A stretch of DNA of 64,000 nt from Sporosarcina ureae. GTDB taxonomy: Bacteria; Bacillota; Bacilli; Bacillales_A; Planococcaceae. The stretch is taken from the NCBI RefSeq assembly GCF_002101375.1, contig NZ_CP015207.1:851001-915000 (forward strand), read 5' to 3'. Shown in pieces: positions 44,574 to 54,654 of this stretch. Each line of letters starts with the position of its first letter. Position 1 is the stretch's first letter. The position numbers and the translations under genes are program-made. The notes under the pieces were generated by a model. The model saw nothing but the letters and a program-made list of their open reading frames with translations, was not told where the DNA came from and did not search any database.

Positions 44574-46166
44574 ATGATATCTGCAAAAATTGATGATAGT
44601 TTAAAAAGTCTTCTTAGTGGAAGCAACGTGACGATCCAAGCGTCTGTGGCGGAATTAACGGAAAAAGCAGTAGCAAGAGGCGAAGCTAAACTTTCTGCCG
44701 ACGGTGCGATCACTGCACGTACAGGTAAATATACAGGACGCTCACCTAAGGACAAATTCATCGTTGAAGATGCAGTGTCTAAGGATAAAGTAGATTGGGG
44801 TAGCACGAACAGTCCGATTTCAGAGGAGATCTTTGATTCATTATACACGAAAGTCATCGATCATTTGAAGAAAAAAGATGAACTCTTTGTATTTAAAGGG
44901 TTTGCAGGGGCAGATAAAGACTCTCAATTGTCTATCCAAGTAATAAACGAATTAGCTTGGCAAAATCTGTTCGTTCACCAACTATTCATCCGTCCAACCA
45001 AAGAAGAATTGAAAGCACATGAATCGCAATTCACCATTTTGGCTGCCCCTTCATTTAAAGCGGATCCAAAAGTGGATGGCACGAACTCTGAAACGTTCAT
45101 CATTGTATCGCTGGAAAAGCGAATTGTCTTAATCGGTGGAACAGAGTACGCTGGAGAAATGAAAAAATCTATTTTCTCTGTTATGAACTTCTTACTTCCA
45201 GAGCAAGATATCCTATCCATGCACTGTTCGGCAAACGTTGGAGAAGAAGGCGATGTTGCTTTATTCTTCGGTCTTTCTGGAACAGGTAAAACGACACTTT
45301 CAGCAGATGCTGACCGTAAACTTATTGGTGATGATGAACACGGATGGTCTGATAATGGCGTATTTAACATTGAAGGCGGATGTTACGCAAAATGTATCAA
45401 CCTTTCTGCTGAAAAAGAACCTGAAATCTTCGGAGCAATCCGTTTTGGTGCTGTTTTAGAGAACGTAGTACTGGATGAAGAGACACGCATTGCTGATTAT
45501 GATGATAAATCATTAACAGAAAACACACGTGCCGCATATCCAATCGAAAACATTGATAATATCGTGACACCGTCAGTTGCTGGTCATCCGAAGAACATTA
45601 TCTTCCTTACAGCTGATGCTTCTGGTGTATTGCCTCCAATCTCGATTCTTTCAAAAGAACAGGCAATGTACCACTTCTTGAGCGGTTTCACTTCCAAACT
45701 TGCTGGAACTGAGCGTGGAATTACTGCTCCTGAACCAACATTCTCTACTTGCTTCGGTTCACCATTCCTACCACTTCCTGCAGCCACATATGCAGAGATG
45801 CTTGGAAAGAAAATCGATGAGCACGGTTCAAAAGTATTCCTTGTGAATACAGGATGGACTGGTGGGATCTACGGAGTAGGTTCACGTATGAACTTAGGCT
45901 ATACACGTACAATGGTGCGCGCTGCAATCGCTGGGAAGTTGGACAATGTAGAAACAAAGAAGAACGAAATCTTCGGATTGGAAATGCCTCTTGAAATTGA
46001 AGGTGTACCAAGTAATGTTCTACACCCTCGTTACGCTTGGGAAGATCCAAACGAATACGATAAAGAAGCAAACCGTTTGGCTGATGCTTTCCGTGAGAAC
46101 TTCAAGAAGTTTTCTCACGTTTCAGAAGACATCGCAATCAAAGGCGGACCACCCGTCAGTAAATAA
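44574..46166 (+). CDS. pckA: Phosphoenolpyruvate carboxykinase (ATP)
   Basis: 530 residues. [13 protein letters not shown] (near residue 240) is the kinase P-loop, with LIGDDEHGW as the metal-binding motif and [11 protein letters not shown] near the substrate site. It converts oxaloacetate to PEP in gluconeogenesis. An AAAGGACG site precedes the ATG by about ten bases. The malic enzyme 1.8 kb away serves the same C4/C3 node but lies in another transcript. Confidence 0.97.
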   Translation: MISAKIDDSLKSLLSGSNVTIQASVAELTEKAVARGEAKLSADGAITARTGKYTGRSPKDKFIVEDAVSKDKVDWGSTNSPISEEIFDSLYTKVIDHLKKKDELFVFKGFAGADKDSQLSIQVINELAWQNLFVHQLFIRPTKEELKAHESQFTILAAPSFKADPKVDGTNSETFIIVSLEKRIVLIGGTEYAGEMKKSIFSVMNFLLPEQDILSMHCSANVGEEGDVALFFGLSGTGKTTLSADADRKLIGDDEHGWSDNGVFNIEGGCYAKCINLSAEKEPEIFGAIRFGAVLENVVLDEETRIADYDDKSLTENTRAAYPIENIDNIVTPSVAGHPKNIIFLTADASGVLPPISILSKEQAMYHFLSGFTSKLAGTERGITAPEPTFSTCFGSPFLPLPAATYAEMLGKKIDEHGSKVFLVNTGWTGGIYGVGSRMNLGYTRTMVRAAIAGKLDNVETKKNEIFGLEMPLEIEGVPSNVLHPRYAWEDPNEYDKEANRLADAFRENFKKFSHVSEDIAIKGGPPVSK

Positions 46167-46173
46167 TGGCATA

Positions 46174-46207
46174 CGAAAAAGGCTGACCTCTCTGGTCAGC
46201 CTTTTTA
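46174..46207. terminator. pckA terminator
   Basis: AAAAAGGCTGACC and GGTCAGCCTTTTT are exact complements around TCTCT. Confidence 0.93.
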
Positions 46208-46246
46208 CGTCTACATTGTAATCACTTAAGCGCGGACGGATGCTCA

Positions 46247-47038
46247 TCATTGTCGCTTCATCCAATCCACTGCTTTTTTCACAAGCTGTCGATTCATTTC
46301 AGGAGGAATATAATGCGTAAAGCCTTCCAAATACCAAGTTTCAAACTCTTTATTCGCATCACGCAATGCATTCTCCAGCAATAAAGCCTGTTCAAACGAT
46401 ACATTCGTATCAAGAGTTCCGTGGATAATCAATGCTGGAATATCAATATTCTCTATCTGGAATAGTGCTGTTCTTTCTCGATACGCATCTGGTTGACTAT
46501 TCGGCGTGCCACCGATGACACGCTTCATCATACGTCGCATATCCTGTCGCTCTTTGTATGTGAAGATCACATCTGAAACTCCTGCCCATGTTACCATAGA
46601 AGTTAAATCTTCGCGCATGATGGCTGTCCATAAGGCCATGATTCCGCCTCTTGAAAAAGAGAATAAATGAATGCGATCTGAATTGACTGCACTTTGCTGT
46701 TTCAGCACTTCCACACCTGTCACGGCATCATTGCGATCCTCCCCCGCAAATTCATCCTTTCCTTCACCACCACGATTGCCGCGATAATAAGGAGCGAATA
46801 CCACAAGACCATGCGACGCAAATTGTGCAATACGCGCTGGCCTCACCATCCCTACATGTTGGATACCGCCACGTAAATAAAGCAATCCATCATACCGTCC
46901 TTTTGCTTTCGGTGTTGCCAGAAGTCCTTTTACAAGCAAGCTATCAGAACTATAGGTGATTTCTTCCAACCTAACATGGGGGTTTGGGGAGGGATAATCT
47001 TTTCTCCGTATGATTTTACCATCAGTTAGTTCTATCAT
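46247..47038 (-). CDS. Alpha/beta hydrolase, prolyl-oligopeptidase-like (YtmA-like)
   Basis: 263 residues. The serine elbow is in LFSFSRGGIMAL (near residue 127), the acidic residue in IIHGTLDTNV and the His in EGFTHYIPP, completing the triad of S9-type peptidases/esterases. No beta-propeller domain is attached. Start overlaps the NUDIX gene end by 17 bases. Location beside metK-pckA parallels ytmA in B. subtilis. Confidence 0.85.
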   Translation of the reverse strand: MIELTDGKIIRRKDYPSPNPHVRLEEITYSSDSLLVKGLLATPKAKGRYDGLLYLRGGIQHVGMVRPARIAQFASHGLVVFAPYYRGNRGGEGKDEFAGEDRNDAVTGVEVLKQQSAVNSDRIHLFSFSRGGIMALWTAIMREDLTSMVTWAGVSDVIFTYKERQDMRRMMKRVIGGTPNSQPDAYRERTALFQIENIDIPALIIHGTLDTNVSFEQALLLENALRDANKEFETWYLEGFTHYIPPEMNRQLVKKAVDWMKRQ

Positions 47039-47489
47039 TCGCTTCCACCCACTTCCTTAGTTCACCCATTCCGCGATCTTTCATATGAAAGCTGAGTTCA
47101 GTACAGGCATCTAGTTCAGCGTCGGTCATCCAAACTACGCCTTCTGTTTCCATTAACGTAAACTCTTTTTCCACATGTGTTATATCTCCTGTGAAAACGG
47201 CTTTGCAAAAAGGCGGATCAGTAAAGACTACGTACTCAGCAAATGAATGTATATTTTCTATGGTGACGCCTGTTTCTTCCAGGGTTTCCCGAATAGCAGC
47301 TTGTTCAATTGTCTCTCCTAATTCCGCTTTTCCACCAGGAAATTCAATGCCGCGTATTCTATGTTTGGTCAATAACCAGCGATTGTCGTGCTTAATAATA
47401 ACGAGCACATGGCGAGATTCAATTTGATGTAAATTGGGTCCAAAAGTCAATTCCACATGGGCCCCTTGTAAATCTTCAAATTTCAGCAA
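47022..47489 (-). CDS. ytkD: NUDIX hydrolase, YtkD-like
   Basis: 155 residues. NUDIX box GGKAELGETIEQAAIRET followed by LEETGV fits the consensus GX5EX7REUXEEXGU. YtkD in B. subtilis acts on nucleoside triphosphates and RNA 5' ends (recalled, not searched). The start is TTG 47489 with AAAGGACGTGAT upstream. Overlaps the hydrolase by 17 bases, suggesting one transcript. Confidence 0.87.
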   Translation of the reverse strand: MLKFEDLQGAHVELTFGPNLHQIESRHVLVIIKHDNRWLLTKHRIRGIEFPGGKAELGETIEQAAIRETLEETGVTIENIHSFAEYVVFTDPPFCKAVFTGDITHVEKEFTLMETEGVVWMTDAELDACTELSFHMKDRGMGELRKWVEANDRTN

Positions 47490-47537
47490 TACGGATCACG
47501 TCCTTTCCTCTAGTGTAGCGGAAAGATGAGCGAGGAA

Positions 47538-47852
47538 TCAACGAAATAGCGGTAGTTGCTCGATAAAACGTTTGGATTCATCATCGGTAAATTCATGAAT
47601 TAGTGCAAAGACCTTCTTCAATCGTAAATCCAATTTGTCATTGTCTGGGTCATAATGATATTGAGCATAAGGTAAATGCGATCGAAGGAAATTTTGCCAT
47701 TCTAGCTGTTCCATCTGAGCAAATAGTTTTTCGAAAACAGGATAAACTTCTTTTGTAACCTCTACTTTATATTCCCATGTCGAAGAGTGAGGATCTGCAA
47801 GTACTAATTTGTGATTAAGTGATATATACATTGGATATTTTTCTTCTATCAT
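47538..47852 (-). CDS. Hypothetical protein, about 104 residues
   Basis: Soluble protein rich in aromatics (MYISLNHKLVLADPHSSTWE; LRSHLPYAQYHYDPDND). No signal peptide, membrane segment or recognised motif. GTAGGATG is seven bases before ATG 47852; an ATG six bases upstream overlaps that site. Family unknown. Probably read with ytkD and the hydrolase downstream on the minus strand. Confidence 0.65.
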   Translation of the reverse strand: MIEEKYPMYISLNHKLVLADPHSSTWEYKVEVTKEVYPVFEKLFAQMEQLEWQNFLRSHLPYAQYHYDPDNDKLDLRLKKVFALIHEFTDDESKRFIEQLPLFR

Positions 47853-47911
47853 AATCATCCTACTTTCTCTTTTTACGTAGGATGCTTCATAAAGAAAAAA
47901 TTATTCTACAG

Positions 47912-47946
47912 CAAAAAACCTATTAACGATATATTGTTAATAGGTC
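47912..47946 (-). terminator. Terminator of the malic enzyme gene
   Basis: CCTATTAAC (47919-47927) and GTTAATAGG (47936-47944), then TTTTTTGC on the minus strand. Confidence 0.87.
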
Positions 47947-47952
47947 ATCGCT

Positions 47953-49281
47953 TTAAATTTCTTGATCCTGTTCTTCATACACTACTTTTTCAACTGCCAA
48001 CGCTACATTAATGTGAACGTTAGGATCTAATGGATGCGGTACTAAATCGTCACGCTTTGTGCTATCTACAATGGCCAAGGCTGCAGCGATAAGCATTGGA
48101 TACGTGATAGCTTTCGCATTTGCATTAAGTGCACCACGGAAGATGCCTGGGAATCCAAGAACATTATTGACTAGACGACCATCAGCCGCATAAGCTGCGC
48201 CTGCTTCCAATGCAATTTCTGGAGTGATTTCTGCGTTCGGATTAGATAAAGCCAAGATGATTTGACCTTTACGAATCATTTCTGGCTTAATGAGATTTGC
48301 AACACCAGTTGTCGCAATGACTACATCGCATGTCTCCATGATTTCTTCCATTGTTTCAACGACGGTACCACCGTACTTCGCTAACATCTCTTTGGCACGG
48401 GGATTAGGATCTGTTCCTTTCATTTCTGCTACACCATATGCCATAAACATGCGGCTGATTGCTAGACCTGCTGCGCCTAAACCAATTTGTCCGACTGAAG
48501 CATCGGCCAGGTCCACTCCAACATGTTTGCATGCTGTGAGCGCTGCTGCTAATGCTACGACTGCTGTGCCATGCTGATCATCATGCATAACAGGAATCGG
48601 CAATTCTTTTTTTAAACGCTCTTCAATTTCAAAGCAATGCGGGGATCCAATATCCTCCAGTAAAATCGCACCAAAGCCTTGATGGATATGTTTGATCGTT
48701 TCTACGACTTCATCGGGATTGCTTGTATCAAGTAAAATAGGGATACCACTAATACCAACGAATTGATCAAATAAGACAGCTTTTCCTTCCATAACGGGCA
48801 TCCCCGCTACAGGACCAATATCTCCAAGCCCTAAAATAGCTGTACCATCAGTCACGATTGCTACCGTATTTGAAATACCTGTGAAATAATTTGCCTGTTC
48901 CGGATCTTCTTGGATTGTTTTGCATACACTTGCCACACCCGGTGTATAGACTCTCCGTAAATCTGCTAGGGAACGAATTTCGTGAGTGGCTTTCATATGA
49001 ATTTTTCCGCCTTCATGCATTTGCAATACATCATCTGTAATAGCTTGAACTTTGATACCTTGTTTTAAGTTTTCAATCGCTACCACGATTTCAGCCAAAT
49101 GCTCTTGATCATTACATTGTAATGCAATTTCTCTAATCGTAGAAAGCGTTCCTACTTTAATCGTTTGGATGTCACCAATATCCCCATTTAACTGACCAAT
49201 TGCCATAGTAACTTTACCAAGATTGCCCGGTTTAGAAGGAGTCTCGATAATTAAATTACGCAAATATTGTCCTTGAGCCAT
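47953..49281 (-). CDS. NAD(P)-dependent malic enzyme with N-terminal ACT domain
   Basis: 442 residues. An ACT-like regulatory domain (about residues 1-80) precedes the malic enzyme core: [24 protein letters not shown], the active-site [12 protein letters not shown], and a second Rossmann motif [14 protein letters not shown]. It decarboxylates malate to pyruvate; the ACT domain suggests small-molecule control. ATG 49281 is ten bases after GGAGG; a TTG six bases upstream is possible. Close to YtsJ/MaeA-type enzymes. Confidence 0.9.
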   Translation of the reverse strand: MAQGQYLRNLIIETPSKPGNLGKVTMAIGQLNGDIGDIQTIKVGTLSTIREIALQCNDQEHLAEIVVAIENLKQGIKVQAITDDVLQMHEGGKIHMKATHEIRSLADLRRVYTPGVASVCKTIQEDPEQANYFTGISNTVAIVTDGTAILGLGDIGPVAGMPVMEGKAVLFDQFVGISGIPILLDTSNPDEVVETIKHIHQGFGAILLEDIGSPHCFEIEERLKKELPIPVMHDDQHGTAVVALAAALTACKHVGVDLADASVGQIGLGAAGLAISRMFMAYGVAEMKGTDPNPRAKEMLAKYGGTVVETMEEIMETCDVVIATTGVANLIKPEMIRKGQIILALSNPNAEITPEIALEAGAAYAADGRLVNNVLGFPGIFRGALNANAKAITYPMLIAAALAIVDSTKRDDLVPHPLDPNVHINVALAVEKVVYEEQDQEI

Positions 49282-49347
49282 TTTCAATATACCTCCTACT
49301 ATGTCTCGTTTTATTTATATTCTAACAGTATTTCTGTCTACTTCCAT

Positions 49348-49385
49348 AAAAAAACACACATCTCTAATTATTCAAGATGTGTGTT
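49348..49385 (-). terminator. Terminator of the YjfB-like gene
   Basis: AACACACATCT and AGATGTGTGTT pair; the minus strand continues with TTTTTT. Confidence 0.9.
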
Positions 49386-49391
49386 CTCCAT

Positions 49392-49571
49392 TCAAGCCTT
49401 GATATCGATAGAAGCGCCTTTCGTTGGATGCGCTACAGATTGGTTTTCAAGACCATTTAGCATATCATTCATAGCAGAAGTCTCCATTGAAAGAGCCTTA
49501 TTCATGACGCTCATTTGAACGGTTGATTGCAAGCTTCTCAACTGGCTGGACATGATTGAATTGATATCCAT
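49392..49571 (-). CDS. YjfB-family small protein
   Basis: 59 residues beginning MDINSIMSSQLRSLQSTVQ and ending with SIDIKA, as in the YjfB motility-associated family. Methionine- and serine-rich helix. AAGGAGTTGAACG precedes ATG 49571; the frame extends upstream without a comparable site. Motility involvement is from the family name, not shown here. Confidence 0.75.
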   Translation of the reverse strand: MDINSIMSSQLRSLQSTVQMSVMNKALSMETSAMNDMLNGLENQSVAHPTKGASIDIKA

Positions 49572-49636
49572 ATCGTTCAACTCCTTCCTGGTATTCACTT
49601 CTTACTATCGGCTAATTTTTTGATGAATGAAGAGTT

Positions 49637-50086
49637 TTACTCGTTTGTTTCGCCGAGAAATGCGTTTAACATCCATTGATGCTTTTCCACACTCTGATAA
49701 ACGGCATTTAACATATCTTCCGTCATATGATCTGAATCCTTCGCTGCAAGTTCCATACCTTTTTTCAATGATTTCATGGTCTTATCAAAATCATCTACTA
49801 ACGTCTGCACCATATCATTCGCTTTTTCTGTGCCTTTTGCTTCGTCGACAACAGATTCAGATAAATGCTGGGATAATGTTGCAGTCGGTTCGCCACCTAA
49901 AGTCAGTACACGTTCTGCAATTTCGTCCATATGCAATGTTGCTTCATTGTACAACTCTTCAAATTTAGCGTGTAATGTGAAGAATTGACTTCCTTTTACA
50001 TACCAGTGATAGTTATGAAGCTTCGCATACAATACAGACCAGGTAGATACTTGTTTGTTTAGTTCCTGAATTAATTCCTTAGACAT
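49637..50086 (-). CDS. dps: Dps/ferritin-like DNA-protection protein
   Basis: 149 residues. HNYHWYVKG (His ligand), FYTLHAKFEELYNEA-like helix, and HMDEIAERVLTLGG with the conserved Asp/Glu ferroxidase residues at the dimer interface. It stores iron with peroxide and protects DNA. Upstream is a TTTACC/GGTAAA dyad that might be a metal- or peroxide-regulator site. Its own terminator was not obvious. Confidence 0.92.
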   Translation of the reverse strand: MSKELIQELNKQVSTWSVLYAKLHNYHWYVKGSQFFTLHAKFEELYNEATLHMDEIAERVLTLGGEPTATLSQHLSESVVDEAKGTEKANDMVQTLVDDFDKTMKSLKKGMELAAKDSDHMTEDMLNAVYQSVEKHQWMLNAFLGETNE

Positions 50087-50128
50087 AAAAAAACACTCCT
50101 ATAATCGTTTTATGCTTCTCTCTTTTAA

Positions 50129-50149
50129 TTTACCACTTATATAGGTAAA
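50129..50149. promoter_or_regulatory. Dyad between dps and yidD
   Basis: TTTACC and GGTAAA separated by nine A/T-rich bases, within the 97-bp divergent gap. Its form recalls DtxR/MntR-type operators more than a PerR box (TTATAAT-N-ATTATAA), which is absent. Confidence 0.3.
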
Positions 50150-50183
50150 CTAAACCTTATTACGTCAGAAGGTGATGGATATA

Positions 50184-50414
50184 TTGAAGAAAGTATTTAT
50201 ACAACTGATCCGGTTCTACCAGAAATTTATTTCCCCCCTATCACCGCCCTCATGCCGATTTCATCCCACTTGTTCACATTATGGTGTGGAAGCAATTGAG
50301 ACGCACGGAGCGCTCAAAGGTAGTTGGCTTGCGGTAATGCGAATTTTAAAATGTCATCCATTTCATAAAGGTGGATTTGATCCAGTACCTCCAAAAAAAT
50401 CAGATACGAAATAA
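50184..50414 (+). CDS. yidD: Membrane protein insertion efficiency factor YidD
   Basis: 76 residues: amphipathic N-terminal helix [19 protein letters not shown], then [16 protein letters not shown] with paired cysteines, and [17 protein letters not shown]. All are YidD hallmarks. It assists YidC-dependent membrane insertion. TTG 50184 is chosen because AAGGTGAT lies about six bases upstream and gives the family N-terminus; ATG 50175 would overlap that site. Confidence 0.9.
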   Translation: MKKVFIQLIRFYQKFISPLSPPSCRFHPTCSHYGVEAIETHGALKGSWLAVMRILKCHPFHKGGFDPVPPKKSDTK

Positions 50415-50425
50415 TCCGTACTAGG

Positions 50426-50454
50426 TTGCAAACATACAACATATCTTGTATGAT
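50426..50454 (+). promoter_or_regulatory. Promoter of the zinc-binding protein gene
   Basis: TTGCAA (50426-50431), 17-bp spacer, TATGAT (50449-50454); start expected near 50461. Confidence 0.7.
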
Positions 50455-50467
50455 GAAAAAACAATCT

Positions 50468-50488
50468 AAATAGTAATCATTCCGATTA
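50468..50488. promoter_or_regulatory. Zur box
   Basis: The 21-bp site begins AAATAGTAAT and ends ATTCCGATTA. It agrees with the Bacillus Zur consensus (AAATCGTAAT-N-ATTACGATTT) at 17 of 20 positions and lies just after the predicted start site, so zinc-bound Zur would repress. Confidence 0.75.
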
Positions 50489-50507
50489 CGTTACGGAGGC
50501 ATTTTGA

Positions 50508-51461
50508 ATGAAAAATCGTTTACTACTGCTGGCAGCCGCTTTGTTGCTAGTATTAACTGGTTGTAACAATAGTGCAACCGAACCGGATGATACGTCATCC
50601 AAACCATTACTCGTTTACACTACTGTCTATCCATTGCAATATTTCACTGAACGCATAGGTGGAGAGTACGTCGACGTGAAATCCATCTACCCGCCTGGGA
50701 CAGATGAGCACGTGTTTGAGCCTACACAGAAAGATATGATGTCCTTGGCAAAAGGAGATTTATTCTTCTATATAGGACTTGGACTTGAAGGTTTTGTACA
50801 AAAGACGGAGAAAACGTTGCAGAATGAAGAGATTCAGTTTGTTCCAATCGCTGATTACATCGATTTCGAGGAATTGGAAGAGGGGCATTCTCACGAACAT
50901 GGAGAAGAAGAGCATGATGATCACGGACATGAAGGGGCAGTCGATCCACATGTTTGGATATCTCCTTATCTCAGCACGAAACTCGCGGAGAAAATCACAC
51001 AAGAGTTGTCGGATGAACTACCTGAACATGCAGAGTCTTTCAAGAAAAACTTTGATGTTTTATATGATGAATTAGAAGAATTAGATCGCGGATTTAAAAC
51101 CATGGCAGATGCCGCACCGAACAAAACATTCTTCGTGTCCCATGCAGCATTCGGCTACTTGGCAGACGCTTACGGGTTACAGCAACTTGCAGTATCTGGT
51201 CTTGACTCGCAGAATGAACCTTCACAAAAAGAATTAGCTTCTCTTGTGAAAAATGCAAAAGAACAAGACATCCAGTATATTTTATTTGAACAAAACGTCA
51301 GCTCAAAATTGGCTGAAGTCATTAAAAAAGAACTGGATGCCGAAGCACTTACTTTGCATAATTTGAGTGTGTTAACTGAAGAAGATATTCAAAAGGAAGA
51401 AACGTACTTTACTCTTATGGAACAGAATTTGGCAGTATTGAAAAAAGCATTAGGTAGCTAA
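50508..51461 (+). CDS. znuA: Zinc ABC transporter substrate-binding lipoprotein
   Basis: 317 residues. Lipoprotein signal with lipobox LTGC near residue 19; cluster A-I binding fold with PPGTDEHVFEP (first His ligand), DPHVWISP (second), SHAAFGYLADAYG (third). A His/Glu/Asp-rich loop (GHSHEHGEEEHDDHGHEG) is typical of zinc rather than manganese binders. A Zur box upstream agrees. No permease or ATPase gene is adjacent, so it must work with a transporter encoded elsewhere. Confidence 0.92.
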   Translation: MKNRLLLLAAALLLVLTGCNNSATEPDDTSSKPLLVYTTVYPLQYFTERIGGEYVDVKSIYPPGTDEHVFEPTQKDMMSLAKGDLFFYIGLGLEGFVQKTEKTLQNEEIQFVPIADYIDFEELEEGHSHEHGEEEHDDHGHEGAVDPHVWISPYLSTKLAEKITQELSDELPEHAESFKKNFDVLYDELEELDRGFKTMADAAPNKTFFVSHAAFGYLADAYGLQQLAVSGLDSQNEPSQKELASLVKNAKEQDIQYILFEQNVSSKLAEVIKKELDAEALTLHNLSVLTEEDIQKEETYFTLMEQNLAVLKKALGS

Positions 51462-51490
51462 CAGTGGATGTATACTCCACTGTTTTTTTA
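51461..51490. terminator. Bidirectional terminator znuA/menE
   Basis: AACAGTGGA and TCCACTGTT pair, followed by T residues; overlaps the menE stop. Confidence 0.87.
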
Positions 51491-52924
51491 TAGCCATTTT
51501 TTCAATTCGAATCGCATGAGTTTATTCGATGCATTGCGAGGCAGTTGCTCTACGAATCGAAATTCCTTTGGTAGTTTATAACGCGCTAGACGTTCGGAAC
51601 AGAATTCCAACAGTTCTTGCGTTTTAGCTGAACCCACGAGGAATGCAACAGGTACTTGTCCCCACTCCGGATCCTCTCTCCCACAAACGCCAGCTTCCCT
51701 TATAGTAGGATGTGCTAGTAACACATTTTCAATCTCGGCAGGATAAATATTCTCCCCACCTGAAATAATCAAATCAGCACGTCGATCCACGATGAACAAA
51801 TAACCTTCCCCGTCAAGATAGCCAGCATCTCCTGTAGCAAGCCAACCATCTTCGGTCAGCGCATTGTGTGTACTTTGACTTCCGATGTAACCAGGTGTCA
51901 CGTGAGGACCTTTTATGAGTACTTCCCCTATTTCACCTGGTTGAACAGTATTTTTAATTGCCACTTGATTGAAAAATAACGGTTTACCTGCTGAACCTAG
52001 CTTACGCGTCGCATCTGCTTTTCCAAGAGTCGTCGTTTGCGAACATGTTTCGGTCATACCGTATGTCTGAAGTATCGGGAGTCCACAAGCAGTTGCGCGC
52101 TCCAAATAATCCAGTGGTACGGGACCTCCACCTACGAGCATAGTACGAAATTGTGGATGTGCTTTGCTATCAGTTGCTTCCATCACACGAACTATTTGAT
52201 CGAGCGTCAAGGCAACAACCGACATGGCGGTCACACGCCCTGCTATGATTTGTGCAGCAGCCTCTTTTGCATCAAATTTTTCGTATAAGCGCATTTCCAT
52301 TCCGTAGATCACGGAGCGAATGACGATCGATAGTCCACTTATATGGAATAACGGCATCATGCAAAGCCATGTATCTTCATCGGTCAATCCGAGATTCAAC
52401 GCTGAAGCAAGTGCGCTCGACGTATGATTTCCAGCTGTCTGTCGGACTCCTTTAGGAACACCTGTAGTGCCTGAAGTGTACATAATCGATAGCGTCTGAT
52501 TTTCAGTCCACTGTTCCAGCATGATGAACTCTTTACGCTCAGACTGTAGAACTGCGGAATAGTATAAGCTCTTGATATGACCTAATTTTGGATAGGTATG
52601 TATTTGATCGTCTACAAGCATAATTTGGGCTTCGGAATCACGTACTTGCCAATCTAATTCTTGTTCTGTCAGCCGATTGTTCAGACAGACTACCTCCACA
52701 CTTAATAACCAGCACGCATGGATGAAAAGTACCGTTTGTTCATTGGAGTGGCTGAGCAGCGCCACCCTACTTTCGGACTCAACTCCAAGATGATGAAGTT
52801 GTTGTGCGATTTCAAGGGATTGTTCATATAGTTCAAGAAATGACCACTGTCCTTGCCCGGTAACTAAAGCGGATGCGTCAGGCGTCAATTTGGCCCGTTG
52901 TGCAAGCCAATTTGGAATCATCAT
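51488..52924 (-). CDS. menE: O-succinylbenzoate-CoA ligase
   Basis: 478 residues, ANL superfamily: SIMYTSGTTGVPKGVR (AMP-binding), TYGMTETCSQ, then VDRRADLIISGGENIYPAEIE and the C-terminal lysine loop PRNASNKLMR. It activates o-succinylbenzoate for naphthoate ring closure. ATG 52924 lies after GGAGGAG. A terminator between menB and menE may reduce its expression relative to menB. Confidence 0.94.
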   Translation of the reverse strand: MMIPNWLAQRAKLTPDASALVTGQGQWSFLELYEQSLEIAQQLHHLGVESESRVALLSHSNEQTVLFIHACWLLSVEVVCLNNRLTEQELDWQVRDSEAQIMLVDDQIHTYPKLGHIKSLYYSAVLQSERKEFIMLEQWTENQTLSIMYTSGTTGVPKGVRQTAGNHTSSALASALNLGLTDEDTWLCMMPLFHISGLSIVIRSVIYGMEMRLYEKFDAKEAAAQIIAGRVTAMSVVALTLDQIVRVMEATDSKAHPQFRTMLVGGGPVPLDYLERATACGLPILQTYGMTETCSQTTTLGKADATRKLGSAGKPLFFNQVAIKNTVQPGEIGEVLIKGPHVTPGYIGSQSTHNALTEDGWLATGDAGYLDGEGYLFIVDRRADLIISGGENIYPAEIENVLLAHPTIREAGVCGREDPEWGQVPVAFLVGSAKTQELLEFCSERLARYKLPKEFRFVEQLPRNASNKLMRFELKKWL

Positions 52925-52956
52925 AGGTAACTCCTCCAATTAAAAGTAACGTAATG

Positions 52957-52984
52957 AAAAAGCTGCCTAAGTTAGGCAGCTTTC
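52957..52984 (-). terminator. Hairpin between menB and menE
   Basis: AAAGCTGCCT and AGGCAGCTTT pair around AAGTT, followed by TTCAT, a short T tract; possibly a partial terminator within the operon. Confidence 0.7.
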
Positions 52985-52990
52985 ATTTAT

Positions 52991-53809
52991 TTAAGGGAAA
53001 CGTGGGAATTGATCGAAGTCCGGTTTACGCTTTTCTTTAAACGCGTCGCGTCCTTCTTTCGCTTCATCCGTTGTGTAATAAAGCAATGTAGCGTCTCCAG
53101 CCAGTTGCTGAAGTCCAGCCAAGCCGTCTGTATCTGCATTCATTGCCGCTTTCAGGAAGCGAAGTGCAGTTGGACTCTTGCCTAGCATTTCTTCACACCA
53201 TTGAACGGTTTCGTCTTCTAGCTGCTCATAAGGAACCACAGTGTTGACTAAGCCCATATCGAGTGCTTCTTGCGCGTCATATTGACGACATAAGTACCAG
53301 ATCTCACGTGCTTTTTTATGGCCAACAATGCGTGCAAGGTATCCTGAACCATATCCTGCATCAAATGAGCCTACAGTAGGCCCTGTTTGTCCGAAACGTG
53401 CATTGTCTGCAGCAATCGTCAAGTCACATACTACATGTAACACGTGACCGCCACCGATTGCGTATCCTGCTACCATTGCAACAACTGGTTTTGGAATAAC
53501 GCGAATCAAACGTTGAAGATCTAAAACGTTCAAACGTGGAATTTCGTCGTCTCCAACATACCCACCGTGACCACGAACAGATTGATCGCCACCAGAGCAG
53601 AACGCTTTCTCTCCTTCACCAGTTAACACGATCACTCCAATTCTCTGATCATCTCTTGCACGTGAAAATGCATCGATTAGTTCCATTACTGTTTTAGGAC
53701 GGAATGCATTGCGCACTTCCGGACGATTAATCGTGATTTTTGCGATACCATTGTACATTTCGTACTTGATATCATCATATGTACGAAGCGTTTCCCATTG
53801 ACGGGTCAT
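52991..53809 (-). CDS. menB: 1,4-dihydroxy-2-naphthoyl-CoA synthase
   Basis: 272 residues of the crotonase fold: [18 protein letters not shown] and [20 protein letters not shown] build the oxyanion hole, and [13 protein letters not shown] is the MenB-specific active-site block. It closes the naphthoate ring. AGAGGAGG is upstream of ATG 53809. Placed 20 bases after menH. Confidence 0.96.
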   Translation of the reverse strand: MTRQWETLRTYDDIKYEMYNGIAKITINRPEVRNAFRPKTVMELIDAFSRARDDQRIGVIVLTGEGEKAFCSGGDQSVRGHGGYVGDDEIPRLNVLDLQRLIRVIPKPVVAMVAGYAIGGGHVLHVVCDLTIAADNARFGQTGPTVGSFDAGYGSGYLARIVGHKKAREIWYLCRQYDAQEALDMGLVNTVVPYEQLEDETVQWCEEMLGKSPTALRFLKAAMNADTDGLAGLQQLAGDATLLYYTTDEAKEGRDAFKEKRKPDFDQFPRFP

Positions 53810-53829
53810 AATAAATTCCTCCTCTAGTT

Positions 53830-54654
53830 TTACACTGTTTTCAGAAAGCTCTTTATCATTGTAGCAAATTGTTGAGGTTTTTCCACGTGAATTGCATGCC
53901 CTGCATTTTTTATCGTTTCGTGCCGGGCATTTGGCAGGTTTTTCATCATTTCCTGTGCAATAGTTTCAAATTTCTCGTCTTCACTTCCGGTAACTAATAA
54001 TACAGGTAATGAAAGTTGCTCAAGCGTCTGCCAGTATGAAGGCTGACTGCCCGTTCCAATCCCACGTAAACTGTTTGCCAGACCGGTTGGCCGTTGACAG
54101 AGGCGTTCATTGCGCACTGCTTGTCGTTGTGATTCAGACAGTTTCTTTTGTGTATGAAATAACGGAATCTCCTGCCAAAAGTCGACGAATTCTGGCATTC
54201 CTTGTTGTTCTATCTTATCTGCAAGCTTATTATCTGCGGTACGCCGTGCGAGTCGTTGTTCTGATGTACGCAAGCCTGGTGAACTGCTCTCAAGCACCAG
54301 ACTCGTTACTTTTTCAGGATATGTTGCAGTATAGCCTAGTGCAACACGCCCACCCATCGAGTAGCCCAGCAAAATCGGCTTCTCAATTTCAAGCTTCTGT
54401 AAGACTTCATACAAATCCTTTATTTGTTCTTCCATCTTGTAGCGAGTAATCGTTTCGGGTGCCTCTGTCTTGCCATGTCCGATTAAATCAATCGCGACAA
54501 CATGATAATCCGTCACAAGCTGTTCAATCGTTTCCTGCCAAGTAGCTGTCGAGCCTGTAAAACCATGCAACATGACAATTGGCGGCAAGAGTTCATCTCC
54601 GTATCGTGCAATGTGCGTTTCAATGCCTCTGATCGTCAATAGTTCAGTCGTCAA
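53830..54654 (-). CDS. menH: SHCHC synthase (MenH), alpha/beta hydrolase fold
   Basis: About 274 residues: oxyanion region [12 protein letters not shown], nucleophile [12 protein letters not shown], acidic VTGSEDEKF and His in [11 protein letters not shown]. It eliminates pyruvate from the MenD product. Start TTG 54654 sits about six bases after GAAGGTGG and overlaps the menD end by 11 bases; longer upstream reading inside menD lacks support. Confidence 0.9.
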   Translation of the reverse strand: MTTELLTIRGIETHIARYGDELLPPIVMLHGFTGSTATWQETIEQLVTDYHVVAIDLIGHGKTEAPETITRYKMEEQIKDLYEVLQKLEIEKPILLGYSMGGRVALGYTATYPEKVTSLVLESSSPGLRTSEQRLARRTADNKLADKIEQQGMPEFVDFWQEIPLFHTQKKLSESQRQAVRNERLCQRPTGLANSLRGIGTGSQPSYWQTLEQLSLPVLLVTGSEDEKFETIAQEMMKNLPNARHETIKNAGHAIHVEKPQQFATMIKSFLKTV

